Assembly: GCA_905200945.1 (NCBI GenBank) | Contig: CAJKMG010000002.1 | Location: forward strand, 248,001 to 312,000 | Length of the DNA stretch: 64,000 nt | DNA from: an uncultured Akkermansia sp. | GTDB taxonomy: Bacteria; Verrucomicrobiota; Verrucomicrobiia; Verrucomicrobiales; Akkermansiaceae | Direction of reading: 5' to 3' | Shown: positions 1 through 7,797 of the stretch, one piece after another | How the letters are laid out: each line of letters opens with the position of its first letter | Position numbering within the stretch: the stretch's first letter is position 1 | Made by a program: the position numbers and the translations under genes | Notes under the pieces: model-generated | The model's input: only the letters and a program-made list of their open reading frames with translations | Databases searched by the model: none | Told to the model about the DNA's origin: nothing

Positions 1-144
1 AAAAAAAGGAGAAAGCTTTTCTGGAATTGCTCCGGAATACGGCACTTCCACGCTTCCTTCCGTTATTCCGTCATTCCTGACGGAAACGGCGGCATACTGG
101 CCGTTTTTTCCGCCAACATCAGAGAGCCTCTCCCCCTTCCCAAA

Positions 145-2070
145 TTATTCTTTCCCGGAAATTTCCCGCAAGGCATCCAGTACTTCCCGCACGGCAATGT
201 GGCGGTTGCAGGGGACATCCCGGTCACATGTCTTCCGGAAGCAGGGGGAACAGCACTGGTGGCTGTAAAGGGAACGGTTGAATGTACCCATAGGGCGGTA
301 AACATCCGGAAGCCGGGTGGAAAACAGAGTCACCACCGGAAGCCCCCGGAAAGAACAGAGGGACGGAAAATCGCCATCCACGGCTATTGCCGCCGCAGCC
401 TCATCCATCACGGGAAACAGAGCCTCCGGCGCTCCCACCGCCAGTTCCACATTCAAATGTTCCGCCAGTGCGGCGGCGCGCTCCCGGTCTTCTTCCAGAG
501 CCGCCAGCACCGTCCTGCCCGGCAGAAGGGAAACCAGTTCCGTCCATTGCTCCCTGCTCCATTCACTGGCGCTCCCCAGACGGGAAAACGGAGCAATTAA
601 AATGGGGGCGCCTTCCGCCGGAGACGCTTTTTTCACAGGGAACAAAGACGGTTTGCCGACGTCCAGCCCATGCAGCCCCCCCAATTGCAGATAAAGCTGC
701 ACCCGGTGCGCCGGGGGGGCGGCGCGCAGGACGGGGGCCTTTACCCGGAATTTGTACTTCCGGGCACCGGGATGCGTGTCCAGCCCGGAAAACATCATGG
801 GGCCATACGGTTCCAGCGCTTTCAGGATTTCCATATCTCCATCCAGCATGACGCCCAGATCCAGCGGTCCGTCATTGTAAAATTCATCTGCCGCCAAAGC
901 TTCCCGAAGCTGCTTCAGGGAGTCGTGCGGCAGCACATGGGTAACTTCCGGCACCGTCTTCCATATCCCCAGCTGGGCAGACGGGCAGACGATGTTCACC
1001 TGCATGTCGCACCGGACGGTTTTCAAAGCACGAATCAGGGGAACAGTCGCCAGGGCTTCATCCAGCGCCCTGGGAACGGCTACCAGAATGCGGTACGGCT
1101 TCAGCTCCATATTTTCCAGGAGCGCAGCCGTTTTTTTATCCTGCGGGGCAAATCGGTCAACGGATTTCCAGCGGTGGTGCATCCAGAACACATCCAGCAC
1201 GGATTCCCGGATCAACGTTTCCAGCCCCCTGTTCACTTCAATCGTGTCCCCCGCCAGAGAACCGTCCGACCTGGAAAAATCCACCACATTCCCCATATCC
1301 GCTATCCAGTGGCCGGGAGCATCCGTGCGCACCGCTATGGCCACCATGTCCGCGCCAGCCCTTTTTCTCAGCAGAGCGGGCAGCGGAGTCGTGCCGGTCA
1401 CCTTGCCAAAAAAGGGGACATACACCCCCTCCCATACGAACTGGTCGCTCAGCACGCCCAGGGCCCCCCCTTCCTTGAGCATTTTCATGGGAGCCTTGAT
1501 GCCTCCCTCCTTGGAGAACATCTGAGTTCCACGTTCCGTGCGCCGCTGGTACACGTATTCCTCCATCAGCGGATTGTCAAACTGGCGGTACATGGACCCG
1601 TAACGCTCCACCTCCGGGTAAAACGCACGTATTCTCGCCAGCGCCTCCCAGTTGCCGGAGTGGGCTATGGCGCAAACCTGCCCGCGCCCTTCCAGCACGG
1701 GCGCGGCAAACTGTTCGTGCCCTCCGACCGTCACGCAATGCTTCAACTGCTCATCCGTCAGGGTAGCCGTCTTCGCGGAACACAGGAAATTGGCAATGGT
1801 CCTTTTGAAATTTTCCCGGCTTAATTTCTGCAGTTCCTTTCCGCGCAGGGCCGGATCCAAAACGATGCGCAGATTCCTTTCCACAATGTTCCGGCGCTGG
1901 GGAAGCAGATGCCACGCCACGGCCCCTGCCGTGCGCCCCAGCCGGTACAGCGTTTTCATGCCCACGAGCTTCAACAGCCCTTCCATGAGCAGAAACCCTT
2001 TCATTCCCAAATGATGGGCAAACGTATTCCGGGAAGCCGGGGAGGAATCAGGAGAGGAAGAATCAGTCAT
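145..2070 (-). CDS. Lipid A acyltransferase / glycosyltransferase family 9 fusion
   Basis: 641-residue two-domain protein. Residues about 20-320 match the LpxL/HtrB-type lysophospholipid acyltransferase family: the catalytic HX4(D/E) motif is H137-S-G-N-W-E142, and the run around GGIKAPMKMLKEGG with DQFVWEG is typical of the fold. Residues about 330-640 look like glycosyltransferase family 9 (ADP-heptose:LPS heptosyltransferase type), with a late cysteine cluster CCSPC..C..C as in many GT9 enzymes. Inferred role: late acylation of lipid A plus addition of a core sugar at the inner membrane. The two activities are normally on separate proteins, so the fusion is notable. The start is the ATG nearest a plausible N-terminus; the first 15 residues are Ser/Pro-rich and may be dispensable. 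The donor sugar cannot be read from sequence. Confidence 0.85.
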   Translation of the reverse strand: MTDSSSPDSSPASRNTFAHHLGMKGFLLMEGLLKLVGMKTLYRLGRTAGAVAWHLLPQRRNIVERNLRIVLDPALRGKELQKLSRENFKRTIANFLCSAKTATLTDEQLKHCVTVGGHEQFAAPVLEGRGQVCAIAHSGNWEALARIRAFYPEVERYGSMYRQFDNPLMEEYVYQRRTERGTQMFSKEGGIKAPMKMLKEGGALGVLSDQFVWEGVYVPFFGKVTGTTPLPALLRKRAGADMVAIAVRTDAPGHWIADMGNVVDFSRSDGSLAGDTIEVNRGLETLIRESVLDVFWMHHRWKSVDRFAPQDKKTAALLENMELKPYRILVAVPRALDEALATVPLIRALKTVRCDMQVNIVCPSAQLGIWKTVPEVTHVLPHDSLKQLREALAADEFYNDGPLDLGVMLDGDMEILKALEPYGPMMFSGLDTHPGARKYKFRVKAPVLRAAPPAHRVQLYLQLGGLHGLDVGKPSLFPVKKASPAEGAPILIAPFSRLGSASEWSREQWTELVSLLPGRTVLAALEEDRERAAALAEHLNVELAVGAPEALFPVMDEAAAAIAVDGDFPSLCSFRGLPVVTLFSTRLPDVYRPMGTFNRSLYSHQCCSPCFRKTCDRDVPCNRHIAVREVLDALREISGKE

Positions 2071-2290
2071 AAGGAAAACCGGAAAAGATGTTATACGAAT
2101 CCCCTCCGGTCCACAAACCCTTTATTCCCCCGGCAGAGGTCCCTTCCCGCATTTTATTTTCCCGGCTAAATGACGTCTTCCCTAAATTTTTCCGCCGGCG
2201 CGGAATCCAAAGCCATCCCATGCTTTACTGAATCTTCCTCATAAAAGCATCTCTGCGGAGACGGCATCTTACTTTTGGCAAAGAAATGAC

Positions 2291-2318
2291 TTTACAATTC
2301 TTAACTAAACGGTATATT
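2291..2318 (+). promoter_or_regulatory. Candidate promoter for rpmJ
   Basis: A TTTACA element (2291-2296), a 16-bp spacer and TATATT (2313-2318) lie 40 bp before the L36 start codon. This fits a sigma-70-type promoter. No transcription data are available. Confidence 0.45.
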
Positions 2319-2357
2319 TCGTCTCCCGAACCGAACACCAAACCGGAGTTATACACC

Positions 2358-2522
2358 ATGAAAGTTCTTTCTTCCTTAGCCTCTATGAAGCGCCGCCACG
2401 CAGACTGCCAAATCGTGAAGCGCAAGGGCACGCTGTATGTGATCTGCAAGAGCAATCCCAAATTCAAGGCCCGCCAGGGCGCTACGGCAGGCACGCGCCT
2501 TTCCAAAAAGGGCGTCAAGTAA
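2358..2522 (+). CDS. rpmJ: 50S ribosomal protein L36, zinc-ligand-free type
   Basis: 54 residues beginning MKVLSSLASM, with the L36 signature VKRKGTLYVICKSNPKFKARQG. It binds 23S rRNA in the large subunit. The zinc-binding form of L36 has CxxC, a third Cys and a His; here only two Cys remain (in ADCQ and VIC) and the first Cys and the His are absent, so this is the zinc-free (C-minus) type. A 13-residue tail follows the conserved ARQG end. An upstream in-frame ATG would add 24 residues with no L36 homology, so the internal ATG was chosen. It stands alone, followed by a terminator. Confidence 0.9.
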   Translation: MKVLSSLASMKRRHADCQIVKRKGTLYVICKSNPKFKARQGATAGTRLSKKGVK

Positions 2523-2547
2523 TCCCTGGCCCAGCACAGATTTCAAG

Positions 2548-2581
2548 AAGACCGCCGCCCGCCGGGTGCCGGTCTTTTTTT
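2548..2581 (+). terminator. Intrinsic terminator after rpmJ
   Basis: Stem AAGACCG (2548-2554) pairs with CGGTCTT (2570-2576) around a GC-rich loop and runs into a T tract at 2575-2581. Confidence 0.75.
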
Positions 2582-2608
2582 GCTGACCAAACCCCTTTCC
2601 GTACATCC

Positions 2609-3748
2609 ATGCAGCTTCCTGCCGTCCAAACCAAATTCCTGGATCTTCCCAACTCCTTCTCCCTGAGAAATGGAGCTACGCTGGACAAGGTTCGCGTCGC
2701 CTACGAACAGTACGGAACCCTGACGCCGAATAAAGACAACGCCATCCTGCTGTTCCATGCTCTTTCCGGCAGCCAGCACGCCTACGGTTACAATCCGGAA
2801 GTCCCGGGCATCGGTTCCCTCTGGAAACCGGAAAATCACGAAGGCTGGTGGAACAGCATCATCGGCCCCGGCAAACCGCTGGATACAAACCGCTTCTGCA
2901 TCATCTGCGCCAATTACCTGGGAGGCTGCTACGGCACCACAGGCCCCGCTACCCCCTGCCCTGCGGACGGCCAGCCCTACGGCTCCCGCTTCCCGCATGT
3001 GGAGGCCGCAGACCAGGCACGTCTCCAGGCCCTTCTGCTGGACAGCCTGGGCATAGAACGCGTTCATCTGATGGGCCCCTCCGTGGGCGGACTGATTGCC
3101 CTCAGCTTCGCGTGCCAGTTCCCGGAACGGGTCCGGAGCTTCATCTCCATCGGCTCCGGTTACCGGGCTTCCATTGAACACCGCCTATCCCTGTTTGAAC
3201 AAATCCTAGCCATTGAGCTTGACCCGGATTTCCAAGGCGGGGATTACTACCGGGGACCGGCGCCCAAAAAAGGGCTGGCGTTCGCCCGTATCATCGGCCA
3301 CAAATCATTTGTTTACCAGGAGGGGCTGGAACAGCGCGCCAGAAAAGAGGTGGGAGGCAACTACGGCCTGCTCACGTGGATGACCCCCACCCGCAGCACG
3401 CAAAGCTACATGCTTCACCAGGGAACCAAGTTCGCGGAGCGCTTTGACGCCAACGCCTATATCCGTATTGCGGATATGTGGGCGGAGTTCGACATCCGCG
3501 ACCACACCCCGGACGGAACATTTCAAACCGCCCTGGAAGGCTTCCGCCGCGCAGGGATTCCCGCGCTTATCTTTTCCATTGATACAGACTGCTGTTTCCG
3601 CCCGGCGGAACAGCAGGATTTCGCGGCGCAGCTTGAAGCCGCCCATATTCCCACGGAGTTCCATACCATCGCTTCCACCAAGGGACACGATTCCTTCCTG
3701 CTGGAGCCGGAACTTTATGCGGAACCCATCCGAAGGGCTCTGGGGTGA
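2609..3748 (+). CDS. metX: Homoserine O-acyltransferase
   Basis: 379 residues, the usual MetX length, alpha/beta-hydrolase fold. It transfers an acyl group (acetyl in most family members) from acyl-CoA to homoserine, the first committed step of methionine synthesis. The nucleophile elbow is GPS158VGG, the acid is probably D327 in SIDTDCCF, and the histidine is H360 in GHDSF; the early LLFHALSGSQHAYG segment is also typical. Most homologues read G(G/A)SMGG at the elbow; here it is GPSVGG. Acetyl versus succinyl preference cannot be called. It appears monocistronic, beginning 28 bp after the rpmJ terminator. Confidence 0.9.
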   Translation: MQLPAVQTKFLDLPNSFSLRNGATLDKVRVAYEQYGTLTPNKDNAILLFHALSGSQHAYGYNPEVPGIGSLWKPENHEGWWNSIIGPGKPLDTNRFCIICANYLGGCYGTTGPATPCPADGQPYGSRFPHVEAADQARLQALLLDSLGIERVHLMGPSVGGLIALSFACQFPERVRSFISIGSGYRASIEHRLSLFEQILAIELDPDFQGGDYYRGPAPKKGLAFARIIGHKSFVYQEGLEQRARKEVGGNYGLLTWMTPTRSTQSYMLHQGTKFAERFDANAYIRIADMWAEFDIRDHTPDGTFQTALEGFRRAGIPALIFSIDTDCCFRPAEQQDFAAQLEAAHIPTEFHTIASTKGHDSFLLEPELYAEPIRRALG

Positions 3749-3932
3749 GCGTGCGGTTCTCCAGAAGGTTTTCCCCCTGATCGTCCCGGCAGATTGACGC
3801 AGGATATCCTTGCTTTAATCTTCCCGTCAAGGCTATCAATGCATTCTGGGGAATGCATGGAAACCAACCGACAACCACCACCGCGCATTTCATGACGGCT
3901 GCCACATCCACTGCTTATCAGGAAAAAAGGAT

Positions 3933-3948
3933 ATGAGTTATTATTTTA
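3933..3948 (+). pseudogene. 5' end of DUF1330 gene interrupted by the IS1595 element
   Basis: ATG at 3933 opens M-S-Y-Y-F and is cut after the first base of codon 6. Joining base 3948 to base 9360 gives ATC GTC ACG and continues I-V-T-I-S-L-T-G-D-A, the normal N-terminus of a DUF1330 protein. This is the left fragment; the right fragment lies at 9352-9657. The junction fixes the insertion point and the 8-bp duplication to the base. Confidence 0.85.
3941..3948 (+). repeat. Target-site duplication, left copy
   Basis: TTATTTTA, identical to 9352-9359. Eight base pairs is the duplication length known for IS1595-family transposition. Confidence 0.85.
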
Positions 3949-3974
3949 CGGAATTATATACTTTAGTCTTGTAA
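3949..3974 (+). repeat. Left terminal inverted repeat of IS1595 element
   Basis: Begins CGGAATTATATAC and ends TCTTGTAA. It pairs with 9326-9351 read on the minus strand, differing at positions 6, 14 and 18. Confidence 0.85.
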
Positions 3975-4025
3975 GTACCGATTTCATAGAAAGGTAACTT
4001 CAAAAAACTTTAAATATGTTTGATA

Positions 4026-4760
4026 TTATTTGTTAATAATAATATCAATACCAGATTTTAGAATATCAGAAAAATCTCCAATTCCTAATTCTTTTGCACA
4101 TTCAATGTCTTCTATGAGGGACCTATTTTGTACAATAAAGCATCTTATATAGGTTGTATTACCTATGGTTTCATTTAACCCGTTAGTTAATTCTCTTAAC
4201 TCCTCATGTTGTTGACAATTCTTTTGATGAAGACACACTCGAGAATGAAAATCATTCATAGCAAGCACTAAACTTGCGTAGGAATCCTGCTTGGGTAATT
4301 TATAACATGGTATAATATCAGGATTCTTATCTGTCAAATAAATATTATGATGGGGGTCGATTAGAACAATATAAATAGTATATTCATATACAAAAAATAC
4401 AATTCGCCCATGACTATTATGGATTCTTGTTTGAAATAAATCCGTTTGTTTAACAGGCAAATGAACAAAATCATTTTTACTTAGCGTTGCCTTTGGAGAA
4501 TCCTCTTTAAAAGGCAACGGATGGCAATGCAATCTACCTTGAGATATATTTAATTCGTTAATATTATAAGAAGAATATATTTTTAAAGACTCTAAAAACG
4601 AAACAAACCACCTAATATCAACATTCGATAAGCCATAATTAGTTTTTTGGAAGAAATATTCGAATGAAAACGAAATTTCTCCAGAACCTATTTTTCCAGG
4701 GTGAGCAAATTGAGGCTTTTTTACATTATCTGTACTAGTCGAAAAATGATTCATTGCCAT
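4026..4760 (-). CDS. Putative toxin partner of the Panacea protein
   Basis: 244 residues, no signal peptide, no recognised domain by eye. A compact beta-rich stretch at about residues 115-145 (GRIVFFVYEYTIYIVLIDP followed by HHNIY) looks like a conserved core, with GR at its start and DPHH at its end. The ORF begins 10 bp inside the end of the upstream Panacea gene, so translation is probably coupled. Panacea (DUF4065) proteins are known antitoxins whose partners come from many unrelated toxin folds; the toxin assignment rests on that pairing and not on sequence similarity. Very AT-rich codon use. ATG codons at residues 1 and 3 are both possible starts. Confidence 0.6.
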   Translation of the reverse strand: MAMNHFSTSTDNVKKPQFAHPGKIGSGEISFSFEYFFQKTNYGLSNVDIRWFVSFLESLKIYSSYNINELNISQGRLHCHPLPFKEDSPKATLSKNDFVHLPVKQTDLFQTRIHNSHGRIVFFVYEYTIYIVLIDPHHNIYLTDKNPDIIPCYKLPKQDSYASLVLAMNDFHSRVCLHQKNCQQHEELRELTNGLNETIGNTTYIRCFIVQNRSLIEDIECAKELGIGDFSDILKSGIDIIINK

Positions 4761-5269
4761 AGAGCTTCTTCAATTTTTCTTTTTCCAGATTCTATAAGCT
4801 TTTTTTCGTAAAATTTTCCCATTGTCTCCTCATCAATTTCAGTAGAACAACTCTCTAAAATGTGAAGGTCTCCACGAGCTTCCTGCCAAGGTTTTTCGCT
4901 ATGAGACATCCTTTCCAAATCAGCACCAGAAAATTCGCCAAAGTTATCTAAAAAATCATTTATGAAATCTATATCTTCTTCAGGTATATTATTTATATTA
5001 AAAGTATGAAGTATATCATTTTTTTGAGCAAGAGAATAAAGAGAGTGAGTTTCCTTAAATCTATTAAAAATTTCTCTATTAACGGGGCCATGAACCCAAG
5101 CCTCAAATTTACCAATAAAAAGCCTTTTATTTTTCCCTTTATTAACTAGATACCAAGCTTGAGCATAATATAGTAATTTTTGAAGTTTGAGCATAGTTAA
5201 ATCATTTTTTCCACCACGCTCAAACCTATTTATTATATAATCAACTATATCGTTTATATTATTATTCAT
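4751..5269 (-). CDS. Panacea (DUF4065/SocA-like) antitoxin
   Basis: 172 residues. The Panacea signature is clear: LTMLKLQKLLYYAQAWYLV near residues 24-42, then KFEAWVHGPVNREIFNRFK near 54-72. The family includes the SocA antitoxin of Caulobacter and acts as a general neutralising domain for diverse toxins. It lies first in the pair and overlaps the 244-residue ORF by 10 bp, the expected antitoxin-first order. Both genes are cargo of the IS1595 element and share its AT-rich composition. A purely regulatory role for a lone Panacea protein is the alternative. Confidence 0.85.
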   Translation of the reverse strand: MNNNINDIVDYIINRFERGGKNDLTMLKLQKLLYYAQAWYLVNKGKNKRLFIGKFEAWVHGPVNREIFNRFKETHSLYSLAQKNDILHTFNINNIPEEDIDFINDFLDNFGEFSGADLERMSHSEKPWQEARGDLHILESCSTEIDEETMGKFYEKKLIESGKRKIEEALWQ

Positions 5270-5344
5270 ATTTGCTATGAGGCTGATTATTTATTCAATA
5301 TGAAACTAATTTCTTAGTATGAAAGAATAGAAAAACTATCGTTT

Positions 5345-5695
5345 TTAAAATTTACACTTTTCCAACCTCTCCGCAATAATTCGTTCTATCCACTCTTCAA
5401 GCGATAAACCCTCTTTCACCGCCTGTCGAGCTATTTCGTTCAGCATGGAATTTTTGAGACGCACACTTATAGAGGATTCGAGTTCCGAAGGATAGTCTTT
5501 ACTCATCAAATGACGCAATGAGCCTTGCACGTTCTTAGGGATTCTTTGACGGGCAAACCAGTTGTGAACCACGGTGGTTTGGACTCCAAGAGCCTTGGCT
5601 ATTTCGGCACGGCTAATGGAATGTTCGCTGAGCCATTGGCCTAATTTTTTAGTGTCCACATAGTCCGGTTCAGGCTTGGAATTGCTCGTAAACAT
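5345..5695 (-). CDS. Chimeric HTH / ribbon-helix-helix regulator
   Basis: 116 residues with two DNA-binding modules. Residues about 12-50 form a Cro-like helix-turn-helix (KLGQWLSEHSISRAEIAKAL followed by TTVVHNWFARQRIP). Residues about 72-113 (SSISVRLKNSMLNEIARQAV plus LSLEEWIERIIAERL) have the strand-helix-helix pattern of Arc/CopG repressors. It is divergent from the exported-protein genes starting at 5873; the 140 bp between them hold palindromes suited to autoregulation. Which module sets specificity is not known. Inferred to be a local repressor of element cargo. Confidence 0.7.
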   Translation of the reverse strand: MFTSNSKPEPDYVDTKKLGQWLSEHSISRAEIAKALGVQTTVVHNWFARQRIPKNVQGSLRHLMSKDYPSELESSISVRLKNSMLNEIARQAVKEGLSLEEWIERIIAERLEKCKF

Positions 5696-5750
5696 GCGGT
5701 TTGATTATCTGATAGAACCCAGTTCATAGAAAGAAAGAGCTTGTGTTGTT

Positions 5751-5812
5751 CGCATTTGTTATGCTAATAACTCGCATATGATGATTATTGCGATTCGCAA
5801 TTAGACGCAAAA
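5751..5812. promoter_or_regulatory. Operator-like palindrome cluster in divergent intergenic region
   Basis: Two perfect dyads lie close together: GTTAT-GCTA-ATAAC at 5758-5771 and ATTGCG-ATT-CGCAAT at 5787-5801. The word TCGCA recurs three times between 5750 and 5800. The cluster sits between the HTH-RHH gene (minus) and the exported-protein genes (plus), where a regulator of both would bind. Confidence 0.5.
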
Positions 5813-5872
5813 TTAGAGCATTTCGTTGATGACCGTGTGTTCATTATGACTTCAACTCATAAACGACCAACC

Positions 5873-6418
5873 ATGAAGAAAAACATACTCATTGGGAGCA
5901 TTTTTAGTGCACTTTTTCTCATTACAACTTCTCATGCCAATGAGAGTACTCGTCTTGGGGAAACTCCATCAGAACTCACAAAACGTTGGAGAGAAGGAGA
6001 GAGGGGAAAAAACAATGAGGGCTTCCCTACCATCAAATGGAAAAAGGCGAAGTATAATATCACCGTCTTCTTTACTCCCAAAAAGTATTTATGCTGGAAA
6101 ATTATTGTCGAAAAGGGGTGGGATAACGACATACTGAAAAAAGAAGAAGCCATACAGTTTATTCAGCAATTCTGTGAAGGCATCAGGTTCTCAAAGGACA
6201 AACACAATAGGGAAGATAAATATTCAGTTAAATCTTCTAACATTATCGCTGAATATTCTAATTGGTATTGGCCTCAAGCGGGAGCACAACTCGGTAAATT
6301 GACTATTACAGACACTCGCTTAGAAAAATTTGCGTGGACCGAACGAGAGCAAGTTCTTCGCGCAGAAGAAAAAAGTAAGAAGAAAAAAAATACGAATCCT
6401 ATTATAAATAATCTATAA
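5873..6418 (+). CDS. Exported protein of unknown function, element cargo
   Basis: 181 residues from the ATG at 5873 (MKKNILIGSIFSALFLITTS then HAN), a clean signal peptide with cleavage near residue 22. A GTG at 5837 and an ATG at 5846 are also in frame but put extra residues before the signal peptide. The mature start LGETPSELTKRWREGERG resembles a short N-terminal motif I associate with small verrucomicrobial exported proteins, followed by one beta-rich domain and a lysine-rich tail. First gene of a three-gene same-strand group with the barrel and PEGA genes. Function unknown. Confidence 0.6.
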   Translation: MKKNILIGSIFSALFLITTSHANESTRLGETPSELTKRWREGERGKNNEGFPTIKWKKAKYNITVFFTPKKYLCWKIIVEKGWDNDILKKEEAIQFIQQFCEGIRFSKDKHNREDKYSVKSSNIIAEYSNWYWPQAGAQLGKLTITDTRLEKFAWTEREQVLRAEEKSKKKKNTNPIINNL

Positions 6419-6435
6419 CCTACAAACAAGATACT

Positions 6436-7182
6436 ATGAAGATAAACTTATTTATAACGTGTGCGTTAGGACTATTGACCTGTGCTTTTTCGGTCCAAGC
6501 GTCTGACCCTTGGAACTATTATAGAGCCGGGGGGGCTTACAGTTCTCCGTCCTATACGCAGAAATACGATTCTACCTTTGGAATGAGTATCAAGGGCGTT
6601 TATGGAATTGCAGGAGATAGCGACATGCCTAATCTTGGCGGCGGTTTACTCAGCCTAAATTCCTATACCGAAACAGGAGATATCGTTCACGAATTGTCTT
6701 TGACGGCGGGATTGATGTCTTCCGATGCTAAACATTTCAATGCCTTCGATATTGGACGTGAATGGGGATATTCCGATGCTCAAATTCAACATTTTCTAAA
6801 TGAGAAAAACATTACGAATGTTGACTTGAAAATCAAATACCAAACATCTATCCCCCTACTGGCAGGATATACATTGAATCTTCCTTTGGTTCAGGAGAAA
6901 GCATATTTCTTCTTAGGTGGCAAAATTGGCGTAACTTTCAATTCTTTGAAAGCTACAGCAACGATTGATAGAAAAATTTGGCAATATGATTCTACTTATC
7001 GAATAGAGAGAGGTAGAGCTAGTGCAACTGAGTTCAATGCAGATTTTACATTCTCTGCTACGTTAGGATTCCGCTTTGCCATTGGCAATACAACAGATTT
7101 GATTTTAGGGTACGAACTTCTCAAATTCCATGATACTGACCCTTACCATGTCATCCAAGCTGGTATTAGCTGGACCTTCTAG
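6436..7182 (+). CDS. Putative outer-membrane beta-barrel protein
   Basis: 248 residues with a signal peptide (MKINLFITCALGLLTCAFSV, cleavage near QAS). The mature part alternates polar and hydrophobic residues, has Gly/Tyr-rich turns and ends in an aromatic strand (VIQAGISWTF, C-terminal Phe), all typical of outer-membrane barrels. The length would fit about eight strands. It starts 17 bp after the previous gene, so co-transcription is likely. Its ligand or role is unknown; a surface receptor or structural porin-like protein would both fit. Confidence 0.65.
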   Translation: MKINLFITCALGLLTCAFSVQASDPWNYYRAGGAYSSPSYTQKYDSTFGMSIKGVYGIAGDSDMPNLGGGLLSLNSYTETGDIVHELSLTAGLMSSDAKHFNAFDIGREWGYSDAQIQHFLNEKNITNVDLKIKYQTSIPLLAGYTLNLPLVQEKAYFFLGGKIGVTFNSLKATATIDRKIWQYDSTYRIERGRASATEFNADFTFSATLGFRFAIGNTTDLILGYELLKFHDTDPYHVIQAGISWTF

Positions 7183-7261
7183 ACCTCTTCGGCGGTGAAT
7201 TAACTGGCGTCCCTCTCTTCGGAGAGGGGCGCATTATAATCCTTAAACCACTTTAATAGCT

Positions 7262-7738
7262 ATGAAATCTCTCTGTTCTATCTGTGCTCTTTTATCTCCA
7301 CTGTTGATAATTTCTTGTGGTTCTATTGTTAATGGAAGCAAACAAAGCGTCGGTTTTTCAAGTTCTCCAGATGGAGCCACCGTTTCCATTGATGGTATGC
7401 CACGGGGAAGGACTCCGATAACTATAGAATTGGAAAGGGATGAAGACCACACAGTTAGAATAACTCTTCCGGGTTATTATCCCTATTCAGCAACTCTAAC
7501 TCATAGTGTTTCCGGCTGGGTATGGGGAAATCTTCTTATGGGAGGCATCATTGGATTGGCCGTTGATGCGAGTACAGGAGGCTTATATGTCTTAAGTCCA
7601 GACCAGGTTCAAGCTCAACTCGTACCCGGTCGTCGTTTGGCCCAAAACAAGAACAAACAAAAGAATCAGGCTCATTTATTCGTAGTATTGAATCCTAAAC
7701 CAGAATGGAGGAAGATTGATAATCTAAGAAAAATTTGA
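7262..7738 (+). CDS. PEGA-domain lipoprotein
   Basis: 158 residues. The lipobox LIIS-C19 at the end of a short signal peptide predicts lipidation at Cys19. Residues about 33-75 (SSPDGATVSIDGMPRGRTPI and the following HTVRITLPGYYPY) form a PEGA domain, a small beta fold found in surface lipoproteins. A hydrophobic Gly-rich stretch (GGIIGLAVDASTGGLYVL) follows, ending LSPDQVQAQL, a combination common in PEGA lipoproteins. Third exported protein in this cargo group, suggesting a shared envelope role. Confidence 0.8.
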   Translation: MKSLCSICALLSPLLIISCGSIVNGSKQSVGFSSSPDGATVSIDGMPRGRTPITIELERDEDHTVRITLPGYYPYSATLTHSVSGWVWGNLLMGGIIGLAVDASTGGLYVLSPDQVQAQLVPGRRLAQNKNKQKNQAHLFVVLNPKPEWRKIDNLRKI

Positions 7739-7765
7739 ATAGTTTTTATTGGAATCGCATGACTG

Positions 7766-7797
7766 GCCGTCACCTTGTTTGCAAGGTGGCGGCTTTT
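7766..7797 (+). terminator. Terminator after the PEGA gene
   Basis: A 12-bp stem (one G-T pair) at 7766-7777 and 7782-7793 with a TTTG loop is followed by TTTT. It ends exactly at the convergent transposase stop and shields that gene from cargo transcription. Confidence 0.65.

Noticed and set aside
7207..7232. Hairpin between the barrel and PEGA genes as a terminator
   Set aside because: The 11-bp stem is good but it is followed by ATTATAAT and not a T run; it may be a processing or attenuating hairpin within the transcript.
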